A stretch of DNA of 64,000 nucleotides from VFKU01 sp964620045. Lineage in GTDB: Bacteria > Hydrogenedentota > Hydrogenedentia > Hydrogenedentales > GCA-2746185. Positions 8,143-15,972 of the stretch are shown here, piece after piece. Under the pieces are notes generated by a model. The model was not told the DNA's origin. It did not search any database and saw only the letters and a list, made by a program, of their open reading frames with translations. A program made the translations under genes and the position numbers. The stretch lies in contig CAZUJL010000014.1 of the NCBI GenBank assembly GCA_964620045.1, positions 40,881 to 104,880 of the forward strand. The letters are read 5' to 3'. The first letter of the stretch is position 1. Every line of letters begins with the position of its first letter.

Positions 8143-9782
8143 AGGCACTGCTGCGTCAGTGGGGGAGCGATCCGGCCTGCCGCGCCGTGTGCGTGCTGGC
8201 GCTGCTCGCCGGAATCTTCGTGCTCACGCAGACCCCGCGCCCGAGCGACGACGCGTACATCACATTCCGCCACGTAAAGCACCTCGCCGAACACGGCGTG
8301 CCCTCGTGGAATCTCGACGGCCCGCGCGTGCTGGGTTCGACCACGCCCGCATACATGACGCTGCTCGCCGTGTGGAGCCGCCTCACATTCAATCCGGATC
8401 TGCCATCCGCGGCGCTGATGTTAAACGCGCTGCTACACGCCGCGACTGTCATACTCGCATTTGCGTGCGCGCGCGACCTCTCCAAAAGCGGTTTCATCGC
8501 GTTGTTGACCGTGATGCTCGTCGCCTTCAACTCCGTCGCGGTCGTCGTCGCCTCGCAAGGTTTCGAAAACCCACTACTCACGGTCACGCTGCTCGCCTGC
8601 TTCCTCGCCACGCGCCACGCGCGCTGGTCGCTCGCGCTCACACTCGCCTCCGTCGCGCCGCTGATTCGTCCGGAAGGGATTGTCGCCACGCCGATCGTGT
8701 GGGGCGCGTTGTTGCTGCAGCGCGCGTGGAAGCCGATGCACTTCCTCTACTTCGGCGCGATTCCGCTTGCTTGGCTCGTGTTCAGTTTTGCCTATTACGG
8801 CTCGCCGATCCCGCAATCCGTCAGCGTCAAGCGCTTTACGCCCATCGTCTACTGGCCCTACACCGGCGAGCCGATTAGCCTGCTCGACCGCGCGCTACAT
8901 TTCCCGATGAATCTCTGGGCCGCGTTGAAGGGCTGGGGCCTCCGCATTTTGATCAACGGGAACCGCCTTGAGGCGGTGACGAACCCGCTGCGCATCGTGC
9001 TCGGCGTGCTCGTATGTTTGCTGATTCCAATCGTCTTGATCTTCCACTCCGCGAAGCGTCCCGCGATGCTCGTATATCTCCTATATCCCGCCGGATTTCT
9101 GTTCTTCTATGCAATCGTCGGCAAAACCTCGGCGTGGTATTTCCCGTCCTACACCATCTTCAGCACGATCCTGATCGTGGGCGGGGGAGGGGTGCTACTG
9201 CTCACGATGCCGAAGATCGCCGCGCGAAAAAATCTCTGGCGCGCGGGCGTTGCCGTGCTCGCGCTTGCGCTTCTCGCCGCGAACCGCTACACCTACCATC
9301 GCGGCGACACCAACGATCCGCGCCGCTGGATCTACGCGCGCGACGCAAACTCCGGTGACTGGCCCGGCATGGAGCGCGAACGTTACCGCAGCTATCGCGC
9401 GGCGGCGGAGCGTCTGAATCAGGAGCCCGACGCCGCTCAGTCGCTCGCGCTGATCTCCGAGATAGGTGTATTCGGCTATTTCTACAAGGGGAGCGTCTAC
9501 GATCCCGTCGGCCTATGCTCGCCGACCGCGCCACGCTACTATCCGCCCGATCCATCGGAACTAAAGGACGCCGCCGGCGAGTGGTATCGCGCCGCGAACA
9601 ACATCGTTCCCACAACGATGGTGGACGCCGAGAAGCCGGACTACATCGTGAACGCGTCGATTTATTTTCCGCAGTTATTGGTAAATGGCAGCGCATTCCT
9701 GCGCGACTACGAACGCATCGATGCCGACGTCGGCACGGCCTGGGGCGATCCCGTCCTGATATACAAGCGCCGCGCAGACTGA
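8139..9782 (+). CDS. Polytopic membrane glycosyltransferase-like protein (GT-C, AftB-like)
   Basis: This 547-residue protein has about ten membrane helices and a soluble C-terminal region (after about residue 390). After the first helix comes RPSDDAYITFRHVKHLAEHG, very like the catalytic-loop signature of arabinofuranosyltransferase AftB and related polyprenyl-phosphate-sugar transferases, with DD as the likely catalytic acids. The start is a GTG overlapping the upstream TGA, so translation is coupled to the isomerase-like gene. It probably adds a sugar to an envelope glycan or protein on the periplasmic side; the sugar is unknown. Its stop codon lies inside a strong hairpin (9767-9794). Confidence 0.72.
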   Translation: MKALLRQWGSDPACRAVCVLALLAGIFVLTQTPRPSDDAYITFRHVKHLAEHGVPSWNLDGPRVLGSTTPAYMTLLAVWSRLTFNPDLPSAALMLNALLHAATVILAFACARDLSKSGFIALLTVMLVAFNSVAVVVASQGFENPLLTVTLLACFLATRHARWSLALTLASVAPLIRPEGIVATPIVWGALLLQRAWKPMHFLYFGAIPLAWLVFSFAYYGSPIPQSVSVKRFTPIVYWPYTGEPISLLDRALHFPMNLWAALKGWGLRILINGNRLEAVTNPLRIVLGVLVCLLIPIVLIFHSAKRPAMLVYLLYPAGFLFFYAIVGKTSAWYFPSYTIFSTILIVGGGGVLLLTMPKIAARKNLWRAGVAVLALALLAANRYTYHRGDTNDPRRWIYARDANSGDWPGMERERYRSYRAAAERLNQEPDAAQSLALISEIGVFGYFYKGSVYDPVGLCSPTAPRYYPPDPSELKDAAGEWYRAANNIVPTTMVDAEKPDYIVNASIYFPQLLVNGSAFLRDYERIDADVGTAWGDPVLIYKRRAD

Positions 9783-9794
9783 TCTGCGCGGCGC
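9767..9794. terminator. Strong hairpin between convergent genes
   Basis: A perfect 12-bp stem (GCGCCGCGCAGA and its complement) encloses a four-base loop, CTGA. It spans the stop codon of the upstream + gene and lies just past the end of the - gene at 9817. No T-tract follows on either side, so it may work as a bidirectional transcript-end stabiliser rather than a classical intrinsic terminator. Confidence 0.5.
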
Positions 9795-9816
9795 CATAAC
9801 CTGTCAGGGGATACCT

Positions 9817-11523
9817 TTAACGCGGTCGCCCGTTTTCGCGATCGTCCTGTTTGCCAACGCCTTTGCCTTTTCCACTGCGCTGTTCCGGTTGCGCTTGCTG
9901 TTCCTTCGCCTGCGGCGCACGCGCGCTCGGTTCCGGAATGTCAGGCTTTTTCGGCGCCTGCCGCGCACTCTTGTCCGGACGCGCCGCCACCGGCGACTGC
10001 CGCAACTCGCGTCGTTCCGGCTGGCCTTGGCTACGTTCCACTTGAGGCGCCTGTGGCTGCTGTTCGCGCTGCGGCTGCTGCGCGCGTTCCGGCGTCGGCG
10101 CCGGTTGCGGCTGTGCCTGCGGCGTGCGCTGCTGCGATGCGCGTGTTTGCTGTTGTTGCTCGCGCTGCTGGTCTTCGCGCGTCGTCTGCGGCCGCGCCGG
10201 TTGTTGCGGAGGCGTGCGCGTCGGCGTCTTCACCGTGGCCCGCTCGGGTCCACGCGCGGTGCGTGTCCGATTGACGGTCTCCGGCGCATTCTCAGTCTGC
10301 CGCGGTTGCGACTCTATCTGTCGCCGTTCGGTGCGGAATTCTTCCACCTCGCGACTGCGCGCCTGCAACTGACGGCGGTCCTGCATATCGATCTTGGTCA
10401 TCGGCCGCTCACGTTCGCGTTCGATGACCTGTTCGGCCGGTTTCGCGAGCACGAGGTCGTTGCGATCGATCGTGCGCGGCATTTTCCGCTGCTCAATCTG
10501 TTCCGTCGCCACGAGTGTGCGCGGCGGCCGCGCATCGGAATGCTCGCGGCGGAATTCATACCGCTCTTCCATGTGACGGTCCCAATCCCGGTCGCGGCGC
10601 AACTCACGCTCGCGGTAGTTCACGAAAATCGGGTCGTAGTGGTAGTACCGATCGCGCCGTTCGTGCACGGAGTACCAGGGATCGTATCCGCGACGGCGGT
10701 ACCGATCGCCGTAATAGTCGCCGAAGTAGTAGTGGCACGAGCGCGGCCGGACGAAGAAGTGCCCGATCGCGATGTTGATGTCGATCGCCAGCCGCGGCGT
10801 GTAGTAATAGCCGGTGTGCATGTAATACGGCTGCCGGTAATACACCGGCGCGTAGCACACGCCGCGCTGCGGAAGGTCATAGTCCCAATACCCACCGATG
10901 AACACATAGCCGCGCGGGGTATACGAGTAGTACGACGGCGTCCAGATCCAATTGGGCTGCGTGAGCACCCAGTAACCCGGTTGCCAGTAGTACGACCGAT
11001 CAACCCAGCGCCAGCAGCCCGGCGCCCACACATAGCTGCCGCCCGGTGACGGCGAAGTTGGGCCGTAGTCGATTCGTTCGGGCGGTGCCGGCAAATAGTC
11101 GGACGTGCGACGGTTGATCTCGTCCCAGTAGCCCGGCACGTATTGATAGCCGCCCGCCGCGTCGCTCCAGTATCCGGGAATCCACTGGCGATCGGGCGGG
11201 ATGTCGCGCCACACGCCGCTCACCCAGATAAAGTCGTCGTAGCCGTCGTCCCATGCCCAGTACCCGCCGATCCACGTGACGTTGTCGCCCGCGGGTTTTT
11301 CGTCCGGAGGCAATTCGTCGATGGCGGTGGGCGGACGGCGCGACACCACTTGCGTGGCTTCGCGTTCCGCCGGGCCGACGTTCGCATACGCTTCGTGAAT
11401 AGGTCCTCGCGTGAGGACTTCACCGTCATTCTGTTGTTGTGCAACGGCCCCGAACCCCATCACGAATCCACTCGCAATGAGGAGAGTCGGTGCGACGATG
11501 TACCACGGTGCCCTGATTTTCAT
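9817..11523 (-). CDS. YXWGXW-repeat protein with long Gln/Arg/Pro-rich tail
   Basis: This 568-residue exported protein begins with a signal-type hydrophobic stretch (MKIRAPWYIVAPTLLIASG). Residues about 75-255 hold many W/Y-rich repeats such as WIGGYWAWDD, WIPGYW, YVPGYW, WAPGCW and YWQPGYW, the YXWGXW repeat family of unknown function. A charged Tyr/Arg-rich region follows (HYYFGDYYGDRYRRRG). The last 220 residues are dominated by Q, R, P and E and are probably disordered. The ATG at 11523 follows AGGAGAA; an extension to 11604 was rejected because the signal peptide would be internal. Likely a periplasmic or surface structural protein. Confidence 0.82.
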   Translation of the reverse strand: MKIRAPWYIVAPTLLIASGFVMGFGAVAQQQNDGEVLTRGPIHEAYANVGPAEREATQVVSRRPPTAIDELPPDEKPAGDNVTWIGGYWAWDDGYDDFIWVSGVWRDIPPDRQWIPGYWSDAAGGYQYVPGYWDEINRRTSDYLPAPPERIDYGPTSPSPGGSYVWAPGCWRWVDRSYYWQPGYWVLTQPNWIWTPSYYSYTPRGYVFIGGYWDYDLPQRGVCYAPVYYRQPYYMHTGYYYTPRLAIDINIAIGHFFVRPRSCHYYFGDYYGDRYRRRGYDPWYSVHERRDRYYHYDPIFVNYRERELRRDRDWDRHMEERYEFRREHSDARPPRTLVATEQIEQRKMPRTIDRNDLVLAKPAEQVIERERERPMTKIDMQDRRQLQARSREVEEFRTERRQIESQPRQTENAPETVNRTRTARGPERATVKTPTRTPPQQPARPQTTREDQQREQQQQTRASQQRTPQAQPQPAPTPERAQQPQREQQPQAPQVERSQGQPERRELRQSPVAARPDKSARQAPKKPDIPEPSARAPQAKEQQAQPEQRSGKGKGVGKQDDRENGRPR

Positions 11524-11691
11524 TGTAAATTCTCCTATCGTTCCCCACGCTTCCCCCAAAATGTAACGTCTGTCTTCAGTGGAAATTCCGGGAATACGTT
11601 CCAAATAGCGTGGCTACTATTCCCAAAGTACAGACGAGATCGGGTCTTCGCTATTCACGAAACTACTTCGCGCGAATCATGGGAAATGAAA

Positions 11692-11713
11692 AACCCTCGT
11701 GAAAACGAGGGTT
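11692..11713 (-). terminator. Intrinsic terminator of the quinone oxidoreductase gene
   Basis: On the minus strand AACCCTCGT pairs perfectly with ACGAGGGTT around a four-base loop and runs into TTTTTC, a classical rho-independent terminator. It lies 27 bases past the stop of the gene at 11740 and ahead of the YXWGXW gene. Confidence 0.8.
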
Positions 11714-11739
11714 GATGAGAGTGGTGCGGATATCGAGAA

Positions 11740-12717
11740 CTATTGCGACAAAAGAATCGGCTTGCCGTATGCGTTGCGTGATTCCAGATCCTTCAGCGCC
11801 AGCGGCAATTCGCCGAATGGATATTCCTTGTAAATGATGGGGGAGAGTTTGCCCTCGCGGAACATTTGGTACAACGTATCCTGCGCCTCGTGCACCATCG
11901 GGTTGTGATACATCGAGTACCCGCCGAGGAAAAAACCCATGACGTCGATGTTTTTCAGAAGCAATCGGTTCGCGGCCACTTCTGGAATGCGGCCCGACGC
12001 GAATCCGATCACCAGGATGCGCCCCTCGAACGCCATCACCTTCGTGCTCTTGTCAAAGGTATCGCCGCCGACGGGGTCATACACCACATCCACGCCGTGC
12101 CCCTGCGTGATCTCGCGCACGACCGGCACGAAGTCGCCGTCTTTGTAATTGATCACGTGATCCGCGCCGCACTGGCGGCACACGTTCAGCTTCTCGCCCG
12201 AACTCGCCGTCGCAATCACCGTCGCGCCCTGCGCCTTGCACAACTGGATCGCCGCCGTGCCCACGCCGCTCGCGCCCGCATGTACCAGCGCGATCTCGCC
12301 GGCCTTCAAGCGCCCGCGCCGCACAATGGAGAAGTACCCGGTCTGGTAGTTGATCGTGAACGAGGCCGCCTGCGCGAAGCTCATCTCGTCGGGGATCGGA
12401 TAGCTGCCGAATTCCGTGGCGATCGCTTTTCCCGCGCATCCGCCAACGACATTCACCGTCACCACGCGATCGCCAACCTTGTATGGCGATTCCGGCCCGG
12501 TCTGCACGACCACGCCCGCCGCTTCCATGCCCGGCGAGAAGGGGAAGGGGGCTTTGATCTGATACTGCCCGCGGATATTCAGGATATCGGCGAAATTAAC
12601 GCCGCTCGCTTTTACTTCAATGACGGCGTTTGATCCGTCCGCCACGGGATCGGGTAAATCGCCGACCGACAATTCCTTGGTGTAGTCGCCAAACTGCTTG
12701 ACCGTCCACGCGCGCAT
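11740..12717 (-). CDS. NADPH:quinone oxidoreductase family (medium-chain dehydrogenase/reductase)
   Basis: This 325-residue zinc-free MDR enzyme resembles QorA-type reductases and probably reduces quinones or enones with NADPH. Motifs seen: VNFADILNIRGQY in the catalytic domain, the nucleotide-binding loop VHAGASGVGTAAIQL, and VYDPVGGDTF. Catalytic zinc ligands are absent, as expected. The ATG at 12717 lies seven bases after GGAG; a TTG four codons earlier is the weaker alternative. It is transcribed away from a palindromic repeat at 12755-12818 that separates it from citrate synthase. Confidence 0.88.
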   Translation of the reverse strand: MRAWTVKQFGDYTKELSVGDLPDPVADGSNAVIEVKASGVNFADILNIRGQYQIKAPFPFSPGMEAAGVVVQTGPESPYKVGDRVVTVNVVGGCAGKAIATEFGSYPIPDEMSFAQAASFTINYQTGYFSIVRRGRLKAGEIALVHAGASGVGTAAIQLCKAQGATVIATASSGEKLNVCRQCGADHVINYKDGDFVPVVREITQGHGVDVVYDPVGGDTFDKSTKVMAFEGRILVIGFASGRIPEVAANRLLLKNIDVMGFFLGGYSMYHNPMVHEAQDTLYQMFREGKLSPIIYKEYPFGELPLALKDLESRNAYGKPILLSQ

Positions 12718-12754
12718 GGAGTTCTCCAAAGATTTTAAAGCCAGACGATATCAA

Positions 12755-12818
12755 CACAGAGGCACAGAGTTCACGGAGAGACCTTAATCGGTTCTCTGTG
12801 TTTCTCTGTGCCTCTGTG
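12755..12818. repeat. Palindromic repeat between gltA and the MDR gene
   Basis: Two perfect 15-base arms, CACAGAGGCACAGAG (12755-12769) and its complement (12804-12818), flank a 34-base centre that contains further partly complementary CTCTGTG-like sequence. The CTCTGTG/CACAGAG-type motif is a widespread dispersed palindrome in environmental bacterial genomes. It sits in the 3' region of gltA and could end or stabilise that transcript. Confidence 0.65.
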
Positions 12819-12834
12819 GTGAAGAAATGGGGTC

Positions 12835-14115
12835 TTACGCGCGCGGCTTCTTGCCGTTCGGATAGTCCCGCTTCACCGGGCCGGTGTAAATCTGGCGCGG
12901 GCGGTGAATGCGATTGTCCGGGTCGCGGCGCATTTCGTTCCAGTGCGCGATCCAGCCCGGCATGCGGCCGATGGCGAACAGCGCCGTGAACATATTTACC
13001 GGGAAACCCATCGCGCGGTAAATCATGCCGCTGTAGAAGTCCACGTTCGGATACAGCTTGCGCTCGATGAAGAACGGATCCTGCAGCGCGACTTCCTCGA
13101 GTTTCTTCGCGAGGTCGAGCAGCGGATCGTGAATGCCCAGCGCGCCGAGCACTTCGTCCGCCGTCTTCTTGATGATCTTCGCGCGCGGGTCGAAGTTTTT
13201 GTACACGCGGTGCCCAAAGCCCATCAGGCGGAACTTCGAGTCCTTCTTTTTCGCCAAATCGACGTATTTCTGAAGGTTGCCGCCGTCCTGCTGGATCATG
13301 TCCAGCATTTCGATCACTTCCTGGTTCGCGCCGCCGTGCAGCGGGCCGGACAACGCGCCAATACCCGCCGAAATCGACGAATACAGGTCCGCCTGGCTGC
13401 TGCCCGCCATGCGCACGGTGGACGTGCTGCAGTTCTGCTCGTGGTCCGCGTGCAGAATAAATAGTGTGTTCATCGCGCGATCGAGGATCGGATTGATCGT
13501 GTATTCCTCGGCCGGCGTGCCGAACATCAGCCACAGGAAATTCGCGCAGTAGCCAAGGTTTCGCTTCGGATACACGATCGGCGTGCCGATCGAAGTCTTG
13601 AACGAATACGCCGCAATCGTCTTCACCGCGCCCAACAACCGACGGATATGGCCATCCATCCCCGCCTCGCCGTCCGCGTTCGGATAGAACGTGCTCATCG
13701 ACGCGATCAGCGACGCGAGCACGCCCATCGGGTGCGCGTTCAGCGGGAAGTGATCCAGCAGGCGCACCATCTTCTCGTGCAGGAAGCTGGACTGCGCGAT
13801 GTCTTCGCGGAACTTGCGCAGCGTTTCTTTGTCCGGCAACTCGCCGTAAATCAGCAGGTAGGCGACTTCGGAGAACGTGGAGTGTTCGGCGAGTTGCTCG
13901 ATGGGATACCCGCGATAGCGCAGGATGCCCTGATCGCCGTCGATGAACGTGATCGCGCTTTTACACGACCCGGTGTTTCCGTAGCCAGGGTCGTAGGTAA
14001 TCGCCCCCGACTGCGCGCGTAGTTTCGAAATATCCAGCGCGACTTCGTTCTCGCTTCCGGCGAAGGCCGGAAGGTCATAGGTCTTGCCGTTCAACTGAAG
14101 CTTGGCGTTTTCCAT
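12835..14115 (-). CDS. gltA: Citrate synthase (type II)
   Basis: This 426-residue enzyme condenses oxaloacetate and acetyl-CoA. Catalytic signatures are intact: FILHADHEQN, the SGPLHGGANQEV segment with the first active histidine, GFGHRVYKNFDPRA with the second, and the C-terminal aspartate region FYSGMIYRAMGFP. Length and the N-terminal beta-rich domain (LQLNGKTYDLPAF) match the hexameric type II form of Gram-negative bacteria. The start at 14115 gives the normal N-terminus; an upstream in-frame extension is unlikely. It is divergent from nhaA. Confidence 0.97.
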   Translation of the reverse strand: MENAKLQLNGKTYDLPAFAGSENEVALDISKLRAQSGAITYDPGYGNTGSCKSAITFIDGDQGILRYRGYPIEQLAEHSTFSEVAYLLIYGELPDKETLRKFREDIAQSSFLHEKMVRLLDHFPLNAHPMGVLASLIASMSTFYPNADGEAGMDGHIRRLLGAVKTIAAYSFKTSIGTPIVYPKRNLGYCANFLWLMFGTPAEEYTINPILDRAMNTLFILHADHEQNCSTSTVRMAGSSQADLYSSISAGIGALSGPLHGGANQEVIEMLDMIQQDGGNLQKYVDLAKKKDSKFRLMGFGHRVYKNFDPRAKIIKKTADEVLGALGIHDPLLDLAKKLEEVALQDPFFIERKLYPNVDFYSGMIYRAMGFPVNMFTALFAIGRMPGWIAHWNEMRRDPDNRIHRPRQIYTGPVKRDYPNGKKPRA

Positions 14116-14255
14116 GAATGAATCCGGGAACAGGCTGTGCCGGCGAAGCGCCGAGGCCTCCCCAGGCCGTCGATCCGCGGCAGAAATGTGCGCCAAACGC
14201 TACACAATCGCGCGTCGGCCTTTCAACCCCGGCGCATCCGCTGAACGCGATGACA

Positions 14256-14261
14256 TATACT
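14256..14261 (+). promoter_or_regulatory. -10 box immediately before nhaA, suggesting a leaderless transcript
   Basis: TATACT ends seven bases before the nhaA ATG at 14269, so transcription would start at or next to the start codon. No Shine-Dalgarno-like sequence lies between. No strong -35 is seen. Confidence 0.4.
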
Positions 14262-14268
14262 GCACGGG

Positions 14269-15693
14269 ATGCAGACGCACCCCTTCCCAAAGGATCGGAA
14301 ACCGGGCAAACAGGGCCCGCCGTTGCCCGATCTCGATACGATTCCGCGCCTGCATCAATTCCTGCATCATGACCTGGTCGGGCCGGGGTTGCTTCTGGCC
14401 GCGGCCGCCGCGGCGCTCATTGTGGTAAATGTGGGCGGCGCCGAATGGTACAACCATCTCTGGCACATCGAATTCGGCTTCGCCATCGGCGAGCGCACCA
14501 TCGTGCAGTCGCTGCACCACTGGGTGAACGATGGCCTGATGGCCATTTTCTTTTTCGTCGTCGGCCTCGAGATCAAGCGCGAACTCCTCGCGGGCGAACT
14601 TGCCACCTGGCGCCGCGCCCTCTTGCCGGCGGGTGCCGCGCTCGGCGGCGTGCTCGTGCCTGCGGCCATCTACACGATCATCAACCGCGGTGGCCCCGGT
14701 GCGCACGGCTGGGGTATTCCCATGGCCACCGACATCGCCTTTGCCGCGGGCTGTCTTGCGTTGCTCAAAACCCGCGTCAGTCCTTCGCTCATTGTGTTTC
14801 TCGTGGCGCTCGCCATCGTGGATGATCTGTGCGCCGTCGCCGTCATCGCGTTTTTCTACACCGACACCATCGCATTCCAGCCGCTCTTCCTCGGTGCGTC
14901 GCTCGTCATCCTCTCGTTCATTCTCGGAATCTTCGGCGTCCGCACGATGTGGCCTTACGCGGTGATTGGACTGGTGGTTTGGGTTGCCTTCCTCGAATCC
15001 GGCATCCACGCCACGATCGCCGGTGTGCTCCTGGCGTTTTCCGTGCCGCACACCGCCCGCTATGAAACGCACAACTTTTCCCGGCGCATGCACGATTTGC
15101 TCGGCCGCTTCGACAAGGCGGAGGAGGAATGGGCCAAGGAAGAACCCAAGCGGATTCACGACGTCATCGTAAACGCGCGCCAGCAGAATTTGCTGCGGAG
15201 CGTGCTCGGCGAAGTCCATCACGTCGAAGCGCCGCTTCAACGGCTTGAGTTCAACCTCGAACCTATTGTTGTGTTTATCATTTTGCCGCTCTTCGCCTTC
15301 GCCAACGCCGGCGTGGTCATTGACTGGCACGGGCTTGGCGACTTCTATGCACGCCCCATTACGATGGGCGTGTTTCTGGGACTCGTGGTCGGCAAACCGA
15401 TCGGCATTGTCGTTGCGTCGTGGCTGCTCGTGAAGGCTCGCCTGGCCGATCTGCCGCGCGGCGTGCGATGGCCCGATATGCTCGGCGCGGGTCTGCTCGC
15501 GGGTATCGGCTTCACCATGTCGCTCTTCGTCAATGAACTCGCCTTCAAAAATTCAGTCGACGCCGAAGCATTGATCAACGACGGCAAGCTCGGCATTTTC
15601 TTCGCCAGTATTGTTTCCGCCATTGTGGGGATTGTTCTGTTGCGGCGCGTTTCGCGTCCTTTTGCGCCGGCTTCGGCCAGCCATGGCGCCTAA
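14269..15693 (+). CDS. nhaA: Na+/H+ antiporter NhaA
   Basis: This 474-residue inner-membrane antiporter exchanges Na+ for H+ for pH and salt homeostasis. Family motifs are clear: FFFVVGLEIKREL in an early helix, MATDIAFAAG, and the ion-binding pair D185-D186 in ALAIVDDLCAV. It is longer than E. coli NhaA because of a hydrophilic loop (about residues 265-325, charged, FDKAEEEWAKEE) between the two helix bundles, as in several other phyla. No ribosome-binding site is visible and a TATACT box lies very close to the ATG. A small membrane-protein gene overlaps its 3' end by 11 bases. Confidence 0.95.
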   Translation: MQTHPFPKDRKPGKQGPPLPDLDTIPRLHQFLHHDLVGPGLLLAAAAAALIVVNVGGAEWYNHLWHIEFGFAIGERTIVQSLHHWVNDGLMAIFFFVVGLEIKRELLAGELATWRRALLPAGAALGGVLVPAAIYTIINRGGPGAHGWGIPMATDIAFAAGCLALLKTRVSPSLIVFLVALAIVDDLCAVAVIAFFYTDTIAFQPLFLGASLVILSFILGIFGVRTMWPYAVIGLVVWVAFLESGIHATIAGVLLAFSVPHTARYETHNFSRRMHDLLGRFDKAEEEWAKEEPKRIHDVIVNARQQNLLRSVLGEVHHVEAPLQRLEFNLEPIVVFIILPLFAFANAGVVIDWHGLGDFYARPITMGVFLGLVVGKPIGIVVASWLLVKARLADLPRGVRWPDMLGAGLLAGIGFTMSLFVNELAFKNSVDAEALINDGKLGIFFASIVSAIVGIVLLRRVSRPFAPASASHGA

Positions 15694-15847
15694 ACACCTC
15701 TGGCTGATCGCGATCGTCTTTTTCGTCATCGGCCTGCTGGTCAGCATATTCACGCCCTTCAAAGTATTCCTGTTGTTCCTGCCGCTGGTCTTCGCGCCGG
15801 CGTTCTTCCGGCGGCGTGATGACAACGGAGACGACGACCCGCGCTAG
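15683..15847 (+). CDS. Small membrane protein downstream of nhaA
   Basis: A 54-residue protein with two tightly packed hydrophobic segments (LWLIAIVFFVIGLLVSIF and VFLLFLPLVFAPAFF) and a charged tail RRRDDNGDDDPR. Its ATG lies inside the last codons of nhaA in another frame, suggesting coupled translation. No family was recognised. It could be an accessory to NhaA, but only position supports that. Confidence 0.55.
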   Translation: MAPKHLWLIAIVFFVIGLLVSIFTPFKVFLLFLPLVFAPAFFRRRDDNGDDDPR

Positions 15848-15912
15848 TTCTTCCCGCGCGCCGACTTGCGGCCTTTCCTGCGGTTTCGTTACTTTGCACA
15901 GTGGCCGACCTT

Positions 15913-15937
15913 GGGAGGGCGAGCGTCCTCGCGAGCC
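15913..15937. repeat. Single copy of the GAGCG/CGAGC dispersed repeat
   Basis: A 22-base core here is nearly identical (two changes) to each arm of the inverted repeat at 17641-17703. It lies in the 125-base gap upstream of the acyl-CoA ligase gene. Confidence 0.6.
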
Positions 15938-15972
15938 GGGACCGGCACTGTCTTGCTTCTGGAGATGTACCC

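Noticed and set aside
9889..11049. Open plus-strand frame of 386 codons
   Set aside because: Antisense to the YXWGXW gene; long Arg/Leu runs mirror the Gln/Arg-rich tail.
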